From Spectribacter acetivorans (GTDB lineage: Bacteria; Pseudomonadota; Gammaproteobacteria; Nevskiales; Salinisphaeraceae), in contig NZ_JAVRHY010000001.1 in assembly GCF_031846305.1 (NCBI RefSeq), positions 248,001 through 312,000 on the forward strand: DNA of 64,000 nt, read 5' to 3'. Shown here one piece after another: positions 54,638-63,718 of the stretch (position 1 is its first letter; every line of letters starts with the position of its first letter). Under the pieces are notes generated by a model, which was not told the DNA's origin, made no database searches, and saw only the letters and a list, made by a program, of their open reading frames with translations. Made by a program: the position numbers and the translations under genes.

Positions 54638-57600
54638 TATTGAGGGCTGCCTTGTCGGGCGGGTGGCCAGGCGCGGTGGAAACCGGCGTAGACCACGGGG
54701 ATCACGATCAGGGTAATCAGGGTGGATGACAGCAGCCCGCCGATCACCGCCCGGGCCAGCGGCGCCTGGGATTCCGAGCCTTCGCCGACGCCGATGGCCA
54801 GCGGCGTCAGGGCCAGGATGGTGGTGGTGGCGGTCATCAGGATCGGGCGCAGCCGGCGTCGGCCGGCCTCGCGTACGGCGTCCAGCGGGCTGTTGCCCTG
54901 ACGCTGCAGGAGGTTGGCCTGATCCACGATCAGGATGGCGTTGTTGACCACGATCCCGATCAGCATCAGACAGCCCACCAGCGACTGCGCGTTCAGGGTG
55001 GTGCCGGTAAGCAGCAGCATGGCCACCACGCCAATCAGCGCCAGCGGCACGGTGATCATCACGATGAACGGGTCGCGCAGCGATTCGTACAGGCAGGCCA
55101 TCACCATGTACACCAGCAGCAGCGCCAGAATCACGTTGATGCCCATCTCGTTGAAGGTTTCCTGCTGTTCCTCGAATTCACCGGCCAGGGCGATATCGTA
55201 ATTGCTGGGCACGGCGATACCGGCCAGGGCGGTTTGCACGTCCTCCACCACCGAGCCCAGGTCGCGACCGGAAATGTTGGCGTAGATCAGGTTCAGCCGC
55301 TGCTGGTCCTCGCGGTCGATCTGCACCGGGCCGCGGGCTTCGGTGAGCGAGGCCACTGCGCCCAGCGGCACGGTATTGCCCTCGCTGGTGGGCACGGGCA
55401 GGTCGAGGATGTCATCCGGCGGGATGGTGCGGTTGTTGGCCAGCTTGAGCAGGATGCGTACCTCGTCGCCCTGATCCAGGTAATAGCCGGCGGTGGTGCC
55501 GGCGATGGCGGCTTCCACGGTACGGCCCACGGACTCCACCGATACGCCCAGGTCGGCCGCGCGGCTGCGGTCGATGTCGATCAGCCGCTGGGGTTCGCCG
55601 CCGGTGCGCGGCAGACGCACGTCGGTTATGCCGGGAATGTCCTGAATGGCGTTTTCCACCTGCCCGGTCAGCCGGTTGATCACGTCGAAATCGTAACCGC
55701 GGACTTCGATCGAGAGATTCTCGCCCTCGCTCTGATTGCCCGACAGAAAGCGCAGGAAGAAGGGCTGGCGGGTTCGCACCCGCACGGTGGTGTCCGGCAG
55801 GCCGGTAATGGCCTGGCGCAGCGCGGCGGCCACTTCGCTGCTGGAGCGGTCACGCTGGTTCACCGGCGGCAGTTCCACCTGGATGTCGGTTTCCGCGCCG
55901 CCCTCGGTTTCCACACTGGTGACCATCGACAGCAGTTCCGGCACCTCCTCGCGGATGATCGCCTCGGCGCGGCGGCTCTGGCGATCGAGCACGTCCATTG
56001 GTGTTCCCAGCGGCATTTCCAGATCCACCCGTACCTCGCCCTCGTCGCTGGCGGGCATGAACTCGGTGCCCAGCAGCGGCACGGCGGCTACCGCGGCCGC
56101 CAGCGCAAGACCCGTCACGGCCAGGATGCGGCGCGGGCGCCTCAGGGCCCCGGCGAGGCGGTCCCGATAGCCATCCTGGACACGGTTGAAGCGCCGGCCG
56201 ATACCCGCGATCAGGCGACCCAGCCAGGGCCACGGCGGGTTGGGGCGAGCGTTGACCAGCCGGGCGGTGAGCATCGGCACCAGGGTCAGCGCCACCAGCA
56301 GGGCGCAGATCAGCGCAAACGCCACCACGATCGCCAGTTCCCGGAACAGCTGGCCGGCCAGTTCGCGGGCGAACAGCATGGGGATGAAGATGGCCAGCGT
56401 GGTCAGGGTGGAGGCCACGATGGCGGCGGCGATCTCATTGGCGCCGTTCACGCCCGAGTCGATACGGTTTTCGCCGCCCTCCTCGCGTCGGCGCAGGATG
56501 TTGTCGAGCACCACGATGGCCGAATCCACCATCAGCCCAACGCCCAGGGCCAGTCCGCCGAGCGTCATCAGGTTGATGGTGTAGCCGTTGAAGAAGATCA
56601 GCGCGAAGGTGGCGATCAGCGATACCGGAATCGCCGTGCCCACCACCAGCGTGGCGCGGGGGTTGCCCAGGAAAAGCAGCAGCACCAGCACCGCCAGTGC
56701 GCTGCCGTAGAGCAGCGAACGGGACACGTTGGCGATCGATCGCTCGATGAAGCCGGCGGAATCGAAGAACGGCCGGATCGACAGCTGCGGGTATTCGGCG
56801 TTGAGTTCGGCCACTTCTTCCAGCACCCGGCGCGAGACGTCCACGGTGTTGGCGTCCGACTGCTTGCGCACCGCCATGCGCACGCCGTTGTCGCCATTGA
56901 TGCGGATGATGCGGTTTTCCCGCTGCTGGGTATCCACCACGGTGGCGATGTCGGCGACGGTCACGGGGGTGCCGTCGCGGCTTGTTACCACGGTGTCCCG
57001 CAGGTCGTTCAGGCTGTCCAGCCGCCCGGGCGTGCGCAGGGTGATCTCGCGCTGGCCCACCTCGATCGAACCGGCCGGCAGATTGCGGTTGGCCTGTTGC
57101 AGCGCCTGGCTGATGTCCACCAGCGACAGGTTCAGGGCCTGCACCTGGGCCAGGTCCACGTTGACCTGGATTTCACGCTCCGGTCCGCCCCAGATTTCGG
57201 TGGAGGCCACGCCCGCCACCTGCTGGATGCGGTAGAGCAGGCGGTTATCGATGATCCGCCGCAGTTCCACCGGATCGATGGGGCTGGCAATGCCCAGCGC
57301 CATGATCGGCAGATCGGCGCTGTCGAACTTGCGGATGCGGGGTCGTTCGGCATCGTCGGGCAGGTCGTCGACCTCACTGAACAGCCGGTCGCGCACGTCG
57401 TTGGCGGCCGCGTCGAGATCGGTCCCCCAGGCGAAGCTCAGCGTGATATCGGACTCGCCTTCGCGCGATCGCGAGCGCATCTCCTCGAGCCCCGGGGTGG
57501 CCGCCACCGCCTGTTCCACCACCCGGGTGATCAGTTCCTCCACCGTCTGTGGCGAGGCGTTGCGGTAATTCACCCGGATGTTGAGCGAGGGTGCTTCGAT

Positions 57601-57717
57601 ATTGGGCAGCAGGTCGACCGGGATCCGGGTGAGCGCCACCAGCCCCAGGAGCACGGCGATCAGGGTGATCATCACCGTGGTCACCGGCCGGGCGACCGCA
57701 AAACCCGGTAATGTCAC
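54637..57717 (-). CDS. RND multidrug/hydrophobe efflux permease (HAE1-like)
   Basis: A 1026-residue inner-membrane pump with twelve helices and two large periplasmic loops. Start F-A-V-A-R-P-V-T-T-V-M; TM4 contains G-L-M-V-D-S-A-I-V-V-L-D-N, which keeps the first proton-relay Asp but has Ser at the second Asp position, as in many HAE1-like pumps of the NolG side. G-x-x-L-A branch motifs are present. It exports drugs, dyes or lipids. Overlaps the adaptor gene by four bases. Confidence 0.94.
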   Translation of the reverse strand: MTLPGFAVARPVTTVMITLIAVLLGLVALTRIPVDLLPNIEAPSLNIRVNYRNASPQTVEELITRVVEQAVAATPGLEEMRSRSREGESDITLSFAWGTDLDAAANDVRDRLFSEVDDLPDDAERPRIRKFDSADLPIMALGIASPIDPVELRRIIDNRLLYRIQQVAGVASTEIWGGPEREIQVNVDLAQVQALNLSLVDISQALQQANRNLPAGSIEVGQREITLRTPGRLDSLNDLRDTVVTSRDGTPVTVADIATVVDTQQRENRIIRINGDNGVRMAVRKQSDANTVDVSRRVLEEVAELNAEYPQLSIRPFFDSAGFIERSIANVSRSLLYGSALAVLVLLLFLGNPRATLVVGTAIPVSLIATFALIFFNGYTINLMTLGGLALGVGLMVDSAIVVLDNILRRREEGGENRIDSGVNGANEIAAAIVASTLTTLAIFIPMLFARELAGQLFRELAIVVAFALICALLVALTLVPMLTARLVNARPNPPWPWLGRLIAGIGRRFNRVQDGYRDRLAGALRRPRRILAVTGLALAAAVAAVPLLGTEFMPASDEGEVRVDLEMPLGTPMDVLDRQSRRAEAIIREEVPELLSMVTSVETEGGAETDIQVELPPVNQRDRSSSEVAAALRQAITGLPDTTVRVRTRQPFFLRFLSGNQSEGENLSIEVRGYDFDVINRLTGQVENAIQDIPGITDVRLPRTGGEPQRLIDIDRSRAADLGVSVESVGRTVEAAIAGTTAGYYLDQGDEVRILLKLANNRTIPPDDILDLPVPTSEGNTVPLGAVASLTEARGPVQIDREDQQRLNLIYANISGRDLGSVVEDVQTALAGIAVPSNYDIALAGEFEEQQETFNEMGINVILALLLVYMVMACLYESLRDPFIVMITVPLALIGVVAMLLLTGTTLNAQSLVGCLMLIGIVVNNAILIVDQANLLQRQGNSPLDAVREAGRRRLRPILMTATTTILALTPLAIGVGEGSESQAPLARAVIGGLLSSTLITLIVIPVVYAGFHRAWPPARQGSPQ

Positions 57718-58877
57718 GAGCGCTGGGCCTGGCCGGCGCGGGTGATGGCGGCACCGTCGGTGAGCTGGTCCTGGCCGAGCACGACCACCGGGCCGGCCAG
57801 CGAGTCGACGCCGCGCAGCGCCGCCCGGTCATCGGTTTCGAGGGCGACCTCGACCGGCACGAAGCTGGCGGTATCGGCGTCGGGCGCCACGGTGAATATC
57901 CCCTGACGGCCCTGGCGGCTGACCAGGGCGGCGCGGGGCACGATCACGGCGTCGTCCACGCGCCGGCTTTCCAGGCCCACCTGCACGAACATGCCGGCGG
58001 CCAGCCGGCGGTGCTGGTTGTCGACGATCAGTTCCACCCGCGTGCGCCGCGATTCCGGATCGAACCGCGGGGCGATGCGGCTGATGCGTGCCTCGACCGC
58101 CTCGCTGTCGGGGCCCGGCGGCAGAATCTGCGCGGGATCGCCCACGGCGAGGCCGCCGTAGAGGGACTGCGGCACCTCGATCACCGCGCGCAGCTGGTCG
58201 ATGTCCACGATCGACAGCAGGGGCGTGTTGGCGGCCACCGTGTCGCCGGCGTCCACCATGCGTTCGCCCACCAGCCGGGTCTCGTCCTCGCCGGGCCAGT
58301 CGGCCCGCACCCGGGTGTAACCCAGCCGCACCTCGGCCGAGTTCAGGGCAGCCTGGGCCTGATCCCGTTGCGCGCGAGCCACTGCCACCGCCGCCTGCTG
58401 GGCCTGCGCCTCGCCGCGGGCGTCATCGAGTTCCGAGGCCGAGGCCACGCCGCGGGATTCCAGTCGCTCGATCCGATCCAGCCGCCGGGTGGCCAGGTCA
58501 GCCGCGCTGCGGGCCTCCTGCAGGCGGGCGTCGGCCACCGCGAGCTCGGCCCGCGCCTGGGCCACGCTCTGCTCGAACTCGGCGTCGTCCAGCCGGATGA
58601 CCACGTCGCCCCGGGCCACGGAGTCGCCGATATCGGCCAGCACTTCGACGATCTGCCCGGCCACCTTGGGTGCCACCTGGAATTCGGCGGCCGGCTCCAG
58701 ATTGCCGGCAAGGCGCTGACGGGTCACCAGCGAGCCGTGTTCGGCCGGCGACAGTTCGACGGCGATGGCGACGCTCGAGCGACTGCTGGTCGACTCCGGC
58801 GCGGGCGTCATCAGCGCGTAGGCCGCAGCCGCGAACGCGACGCCGATCAGGCCTGCGATGAGCAGGCGTCGGTTCAT
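57714..58877 (-). CDS. RND efflux periplasmic adaptor (MFP)
   Basis: A 387-residue membrane-fusion protein: N-terminal anchor (L-L-I-A-G-L-I-G-V-A-F-A-A-A-A-Y), lipoyl-type domain V-A-G-Q-I-V-E-V-L-A-D-I-G-D-S-V, coiled coil (A-R-A-E-L-A-V-A-D-A-R-L-Q-E), beta-barrel domain. It bridges pump and duct. ATG 58877 has AGGAGA at a good distance. First gene of the operon. Confidence 0.93.
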   Translation of the reverse strand: MNRRLLIAGLIGVAFAAAAYALMTPAPESTSSRSSVAIAVELSPAEHGSLVTRQRLAGNLEPAAEFQVAPKVAGQIVEVLADIGDSVARGDVVIRLDDAEFEQSVAQARAELAVADARLQEARSAADLATRRLDRIERLESRGVASASELDDARGEAQAQQAAVAVARAQRDQAQAALNSAEVRLGYTRVRADWPGEDETRLVGERMVDAGDTVAANTPLLSIVDIDQLRAVIEVPQSLYGGLAVGDPAQILPPGPDSEAVEARISRIAPRFDPESRRTRVELIVDNQHRRLAAGMFVQVGLESRRVDDAVIVPRAALVSRQGRQGIFTVAPDADTASFVPVEVALETDDRAALRGVDSLAGPVVVLGQDQLTDGAAITRAGQAQRS

Positions 58878-59101
58878 GTGGGTCTCCTGTCTGGCGGTCC
58901 GGTGCAGGTCGGGCAGGTCCGCAGTGTACGCATACCGGTCCGAACTGGTTGTGGCGTCACGAGCGGTCCCGACCGGGTGGCGCCACTTGCACACGTGGGC
59001 CCGCGCAGGTTAAGAACGCTGTCATGTGGGCCGCTCACTATGACCGTGCAAATCGACCGGAGTTGCGTGGCAGCAGCACCGGTCCCCGCGAGGATGATGC
59101 C

Positions 59102-59668
59102 GTGGAGGTCTTTCCGAGAGTTCTGAAGCTGGATGTCGGCGGGCTGCCGGTCGAATGGATCGACTGGCGCGAGGCCGTCGGCCTGTATTTCACCGACAAG
59201 ATCGCCTGGGAGGCGGGGTCGGAGAAGATCCGCCTGCGCGGCGGACGCTGCCGTGAAACGGGGGACCGCAGTGAACTGGCGATCGACTCGATCGTGGCGG
59301 TGCGTGATCGTTCCCACCGGTTTGCCCGCGGCCTTGTGCCCACGCTGTCGCGGCGCGAGCTCTACCATCGTGACGGCGGCATCTGCATGTACTGCGGGCT
59401 GCACATGAACTACCGCGACATGCAGATCGAGCACGTGGTGCCGCGCTCCACCGGCGGGGTGCACGAGTGGACCAATGTGGTCGCCGCCTGCGAACCCTGC
59501 AACCGGCACAAGGACGATCGTACCCCGGAAGCGGCGAAGATGAAGCTGCTGGCGCTGCCCTATGAACCCAATCTGGCGGAGTGGCTGATCCTGGCCAATC
59601 GCCGCATCCTCGCCGACCAGCAGGCGTTTCTGGAGCGGCTCGCGCCACGACGCAACCGTTTGACTTGA
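59102..59668 (+). CDS. HNH endonuclease
   Basis: A 188-residue protein. The HNH site is C-M-Y-C-G, then I-E-H-V-V-P-R (His), N-V-V-A-A-C (Asn) and C-N-R-H-K; the four Cys bind a structural zinc. N-terminal V-E-W-I-D-W-R-E-A-V matches the common stand-alone HNH family of proteobacteria, seen in many genomes and not tied to a phage. Start GTG 59102 has GAGG upstream. Divergent from the efflux operon; neighbours offer no clue to its target. Confidence 0.9.
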   Translation: MEVFPRVLKLDVGGLPVEWIDWREAVGLYFTDKIAWEAGSEKIRLRGGRCRETGDRSELAIDSIVAVRDRSHRFARGLVPTLSRRELYHRDGGICMYCGLHMNYRDMQIEHVVPRSTGGVHEWTNVVAACEPCNRHKDDRTPEAAKMKLLALPYEPNLAEWLILANRRILADQQAFLERLAPRRNRLT

Positions 59669-59831
59669 AAGTATTTCGCGGCGGTGAAATCACTACCCGT
59701 CTGTGTAGTGGTCACCGGCGACCGAGGCCGTTAACTTGAATGTCATGGTCGGCCCTGCTGGTCGACCCATCAGCTTCGGCGCCGGCGAACTCGCCCCCGG
59801 TCACCCCGCGTAGACCCGTCGGTGCGGAAGG

Positions 59832-59862
59832 TTGGTGGGCCCGGGATTCCCGGGCCCACCAA
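59832..59862. terminator. Strong GC hairpin between the HNH gene and the next minus-strand gene
   Basis: Stem TTGGTGGGCCCGGG / CCCGGGCCCACCAA with a three-base loop, followed by TTATCTTC on the plus strand. It may end the HNH transcript and the minus-strand gene beyond. It lies 163 bases past the HNH stop and 27 bases past the 59889 stop. Confidence 0.6.
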
Positions 59863-59888
59863 TTATCTTCTGAACCCGCCGCCGCGGC

Positions 59889-60710
59889 TCAGCGCTCGCG
59901 CAGCTTGATGTCCCCGCTCTTGAGATCCTGGATGGTGCCCACCAGGGCAACCAGCTGATCGCGGCTGATCATTTCATCAATCTTGGTGACGATGCTGTCA
60001 TGCAATTCCTGCACCGATGTCGCCACGGCCTCGACGCGCGTGTCACGCAGGGTTTCGTCACCGCGGGTTTCCACCACATAGTTGTGGCGGATGCCGAGGT
60101 TGTGAACGTTCAAGCGGTTGATTGCCACCGCACTGCCGGTGACCGGCTCCACCAGCTGGTAGAGGAACTGGCCTTCGAGCAGCAGTTCGCCGGTCTCGGT
60201 GCAATGGTCCTCCACGCACTCGCGGCTGTCCACGTTTCGCATGAACGACAGGGTGGCGCTGGGGATGCTGGTCAGCATGACGTCCTGACGGTCTTCCGTA
60301 TCCAGTGCCGCCATCCCCTCGAGGTCGCCCGACGCCTGGAAGCCGCGGGCCGTGAACAGGCGGCCGATGTTTTCGGCCACGGCGTTCTCGAATTCGGTCT
60401 GGTACGCCTCGCGATAGATCGCGTTCACGTCTTCGGCGATGTTGCTGTAGTCGAGCAGGATCAGCTTGACCTGGCCCCGGTACTGCCACTGGGTATTCTC
60501 GTAGGGTGGAAGTTCGACTTCGTAACCGGGAATTTCGCCGACGTCCTCGGCCAGCCGAAGGTCCGGGTGGAACATGGCGATGGTGATCCCGACGTCCTCG
60601 CCCTGATTCGTCAGGGGATATTCGTAATCCGGTGTTGGCGCGGCGGTGGCGGCGGCACAGCAGAGACCGGCGAGCAACGGGATGACCTTGGTCGACAGAA
60701 TGGACGGCAT
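59889..60710 (-). CDS. Secreted protein of unknown function
   Basis: A 273-residue protein with a signal (V-I-P-L-L-A-G-L-C-C-A-A-A-T-A) and cleavage near A-A-P-T-P. The middle part V-K-L-I-L-L-D-Y-S-N-I-A-E-D and later A-V-A-E-N-I-G-R-L-F-T-A-R-G-F resemble in pattern the HpaA/lipoprotein-type alpha-beta fold, but the similarity is weak. Two cysteines (C-V-E-D-H-C) may pair. ATG 60710 chosen. Confidence 0.55.
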   Translation of the reverse strand: MPSILSTKVIPLLAGLCCAAATAAPTPDYEYPLTNQGEDVGITIAMFHPDLRLAEDVGEIPGYEVELPPYENTQWQYRGQVKLILLDYSNIAEDVNAIYREAYQTEFENAVAENIGRLFTARGFQASGDLEGMAALDTEDRQDVMLTSIPSATLSFMRNVDSRECVEDHCTETGELLLEGQFLYQLVEPVTGSAVAINRLNVHNLGIRHNYVVETRGDETLRDTRVEAVATSVQELHDSIVTKIDEMISRDQLVALVGTIQDLKSGDIKLRER

Positions 60711-61215
60711 GATGGGACGCTCCCTTCTTGAATTGTCTCCCCGGTGACTTCTTCCGGGTCTTGGTATTGCATAATCGTGTACGCGGGCGTGGCGATCGCG
60801 GATGACCGCATGGCGTGCCAGCGTAACCTGCGTTCAGCCGGGGTCGACGGATACTACCCTTTCGAGTGGTAGACCCCCCGGCGCTGGCCGCTAGACTTCG
60901 TGGTAGCCTAATTCGCGTCGCCCTAGGTGACGCTGCCCTGAGAAACTGTCCCGCATAACAACCAAGGGGCGCAGGGTGCGAGATTGCGAGGAGGGGTTCA
61001 CGTGAGTCAGGACGGCATCCGTCGACAGGCGGTTAATCCGCAACCGTCGACGGAGGCATCAGCGCCGTCCGTGGCGGTGTGTCGCTGCCGGTCACGCTCA
61101 GTCATGTCCCCCGCTTCATCGCCAGCCGGCAATTCCGGTTGGCGTCGAGCCGCTGTGGTCCGGTAGCCGGGCCGCGGCGATACAACAGATCAGACAGCAA
61201 TGGGAATGAGGGGAC
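60711..61215. other. 505-base intergenic region upstream of the MMPL operon
   Basis: Holds the control region for the exporter operon. An inverted repeat CTACC-N9-GGTAG sits at 60854-60872, and a second TGGTAG at 60901-60906 is repeated 34 bases after the first. The GAGGGG ribosome site is at 61208-61213. Reading frames here are short (a 60-codon frame at 60984) and lack support, so none is called. Confidence 0.5.
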
Positions 61216-63636
61216 ATGGTCGACGTCCGTAAGAGCATCGCAACCTTTGTGTTCCGGCACCGCATACTGGTGACCGGCGTGGTCGCCGCACTGACCGTGT
61301 TCTTCGCGGCCGGGTTGCCCAATGTGACCATCAAGACGATCTTCTCGGATCTCTTGCCGGTCGGTAACCCCTTCGCGGAAACCTTCCGCGACCATCCCAA
61401 CTTCGGTAATCCGCTGACCGTATCGATCATGGTCAAGCGCAAGGATGGCGACATCTACAGCACCGAGACCCTGCAGAAGGTATGGGATCTCACCCGGGAC
61501 ATCGATCTGGCGCCGGCGGTCGACCATGATCAGGTGCTGTCCATCACCACGCCCAAGGCCCGCTATGCCGAGGCCACGCCGTTCGGCATCGACATGCGCC
61601 CGCTGATGGGTGACGAGGTGCCGCAGACGGCCGAGGGCATCGCGGACTTCAAGTCCCGCGTGAACCGGTCCCCCAACGTGCGCGGTTTCCTGGTGTCGCC
61701 GGACGGCTCGGCCACGCTGATTCAGGCCACTTTCATCGAGCAGAGCCTCGACTACGGCGAGACCTTCGAGTTCGTTCAGAACCTGGTCGAGGAGGCGCGT
61801 GACGAGAATCACGAGATCCACGCCGCCGGCCAGCCGATGCTCACCGGCTGGGTGTATCGCTACCAGTTCCAGATGCTGCTGATCTTTGGCGTTACGCTGG
61901 CGGCACTGTTTATCGCGCTGTTCCTTTACATGCGCAATGTCGCCGGTGTGGTGACGCCGTTCATCACCGGCGTGGTGTCCGCAGTCTGGGGCTTCGGTTT
62001 CGTCGGCTGGCTGGACCTGGCGGTGGAGCCGTTGCTGCTGCTGGTGCCGCTGTTGCTGGTGGCGCGAGCGTTCTCGCACACGGTGCAGTACATCGAGCGG
62101 TTCTACGAAATCCTGTCCGTGGTCAAGGACAAGGACAAGGCCGGGGAGATCGCCCTGCGTGTGATGATGGGGCCGGGCACGCTGGGCATCATTACCGACG
62201 CGGCGGCGATTCTGCTGATCATCATCGCACCGGTGCCGGCGATGCAGCGGTTCGCGCTGTTCTGCGGCTTCTGGGCTATGATCCTGATCCCGACCTCGCT
62301 GTTCCTGGCGCCGCTGATCCTGTCGGCATTGCCGCTGCCGCGGAATCTCAACGACATCGTGGACCGCGATGGCGGCGGGGGTGGCATTCACCGCGCCATG
62401 GCCAAGTTCCTCGGCGGGACCGCGTCTTTGACCTACGGCAAGAAGGCGATTCCGACCGGCATCGTGCTGGCCATCTTCGGTGCCGCCGCGGCCACCATCG
62501 GCTGGCAGATCAAGGTGGGCAACCCGGTCGAGGGCAGCTCGCTGCTGTGGCAGGACTCCGAGTTCAACGTTGCGGTACGGCAGATCAACAACTTCTTCCC
62601 GGGCGTGAACACGCTCGAGATCGTGCTCGAATCCAAGGAGGCCGGTGAAGGCAGCCTGGAGCGCACCGCCCGCAAGTCCGACGCCGTACATACCATGCTG
62701 GCGCTGCAGGACTACATGGAACGGGCGCCGGATGCGCCGCGGGCGACGCTGTCGTTCGCGGACTATCTCGGCGCATCCGTGCGCCTCTACAACGGCGGTG
62801 ACCCGCGCTGGGTGCCGCTGGGTTTCGAGGATTCCGACACCCAGGCGGCGGCGTCCGCGTCCATGATGGGGTCCGGGCCCAAGGCCTTCTCCCACGTGGT
62901 GGACATGAAGCAGCAGAACGCGACGGTGTCGTTCTGGTACAAGGACAACAAGCAGGAAACCGTGGACGACGCGCTGCGCCACGCGCGTGAGGCGGTCGAG
63001 AAGGTTGGCGTCGAGCACGAGAACTTCATCGTGCGGCTGGGCTCCGGCACCATCGCGCTGCAGCAGGCGGTCAACGACACGGTCGAGGCCAACTACTGGG
63101 AAATCGTGCTGTTTCTCAACCTGATGATGTTCGTGCTGGCGTCTTTCGCCTTCAAGTCGTTCATCGCGGCGCTGATCCTGCTGGTGCCGGTGAATATGTC
63201 CAACTTCGTGATCGTGGCGTCCATGTCACTGATGGGCGTGGGCCTGGACATCAACTCGGTGCTGGTGGCCGCGGTAGGCGTTGGCGTGGGCATCGACTAC
63301 GGCATCTATCTGCTCGCCCGCATCGTCGAGGAATACGACAACCAGGAAGGTGACTTCGGTCGCATCATCCACGAAGCGGTGACCACCACCGGTCGCGCGA
63401 TCGCCTTCACCGCGACCATCATGCTCATCGGCATCATGCCGTGGTATTTCCTGTCCGGCCTGAAGTTCCTGGCCGACATGGGTCTGCTGCTGGGTCTGGT
63501 GATGCTGATCAACATGATGATGTCGCTGCTGGTGCTGCCGCTGCTGATCTGGTTCATCAAGCCCAAGTTCGTGCAGCGCAACGACCTGATCGTGTGCGAA
63601 CACGTCGATCTGAGCCGTTACCAGCAGGAGGGCTAG
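61216..63636 (+). CDS. RND-superfamily (MMPL-type) exporter
   Basis: An 806-residue membrane protein with two halves of six helices each. N-terminal helix at V-T-G-V-V-A-A-L-T; the second half holds G-V-G-V-G-I-D-Y-G-I-Y-L-L-A, the MMPL G-x-x-x-D-Y proton site; the first half has a diverged counterpart (L-L-V-A-R-A-F-S-H-T-V-Q-Y). This family exports lipids or hydrophobic molecules and in gammaproteobacteria is often in a cluster with DUF1302, DUF1329 and YCF48-like genes. The downstream gene here is YCF48-like, which fits. GAGGGG precedes the ATG. Confidence 0.9.
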   Translation: MVDVRKSIATFVFRHRILVTGVVAALTVFFAAGLPNVTIKTIFSDLLPVGNPFAETFRDHPNFGNPLTVSIMVKRKDGDIYSTETLQKVWDLTRDIDLAPAVDHDQVLSITTPKARYAEATPFGIDMRPLMGDEVPQTAEGIADFKSRVNRSPNVRGFLVSPDGSATLIQATFIEQSLDYGETFEFVQNLVEEARDENHEIHAAGQPMLTGWVYRYQFQMLLIFGVTLAALFIALFLYMRNVAGVVTPFITGVVSAVWGFGFVGWLDLAVEPLLLLVPLLLVARAFSHTVQYIERFYEILSVVKDKDKAGEIALRVMMGPGTLGIITDAAAILLIIIAPVPAMQRFALFCGFWAMILIPTSLFLAPLILSALPLPRNLNDIVDRDGGGGGIHRAMAKFLGGTASLTYGKKAIPTGIVLAIFGAAAATIGWQIKVGNPVEGSSLLWQDSEFNVAVRQINNFFPGVNTLEIVLESKEAGEGSLERTARKSDAVHTMLALQDYMERAPDAPRATLSFADYLGASVRLYNGGDPRWVPLGFEDSDTQAAASASMMGSGPKAFSHVVDMKQQNATVSFWYKDNKQETVDDALRHAREAVEKVGVEHENFIVRLGSGTIALQQAVNDTVEANYWEIVLFLNLMMFVLASFAFKSFIAALILLVPVNMSNFVIVASMSLMGVGLDINSVLVAAVGVGVGIDYGIYLLARIVEEYDNQEGDFGRIIHEAVTTTGRAIAFTATIMLIGIMPWYFLSGLKFLADMGLLLGLVMLINMMMSLLVLPLLIWFIKPKFVQRNDLIVCEHVDLSRYQQEG

Positions 63637-63718
63637 CATGCGCCGAACACGGCAGGTTACGGCAGACAGGCACGCGGCACCCACGCCGCGGCGAGTTCAT
63701 CGAACGGAGAACAGGGGT

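Noticed and set aside
55234..57711. An 825-codon open frame on the plus strand opposite the RND pump
   Set aside because: Composition rich in His, Gln and Gly, no signal or domain; the pump frame has full conserved motifs.
59102..59668. HNH gene as part of a phage, homing or defence island
   Set aside because: No neighbouring defence, phage or intron signals; this stand-alone HNH type is common in chromosomes.
60984..61166. A 60-codon frame before the MMPL exporter
   Set aside because: Composition is Arg/Ser/Pro-rich without a family, and a signal or conserved context is missing; it lies in the operator region.
61102..63018. A long minus-strand frame opposite the MMPL exporter
   Set aside because: Same antisense pattern, rich in His/Arg/Gln; exporter motifs lie on the plus strand.
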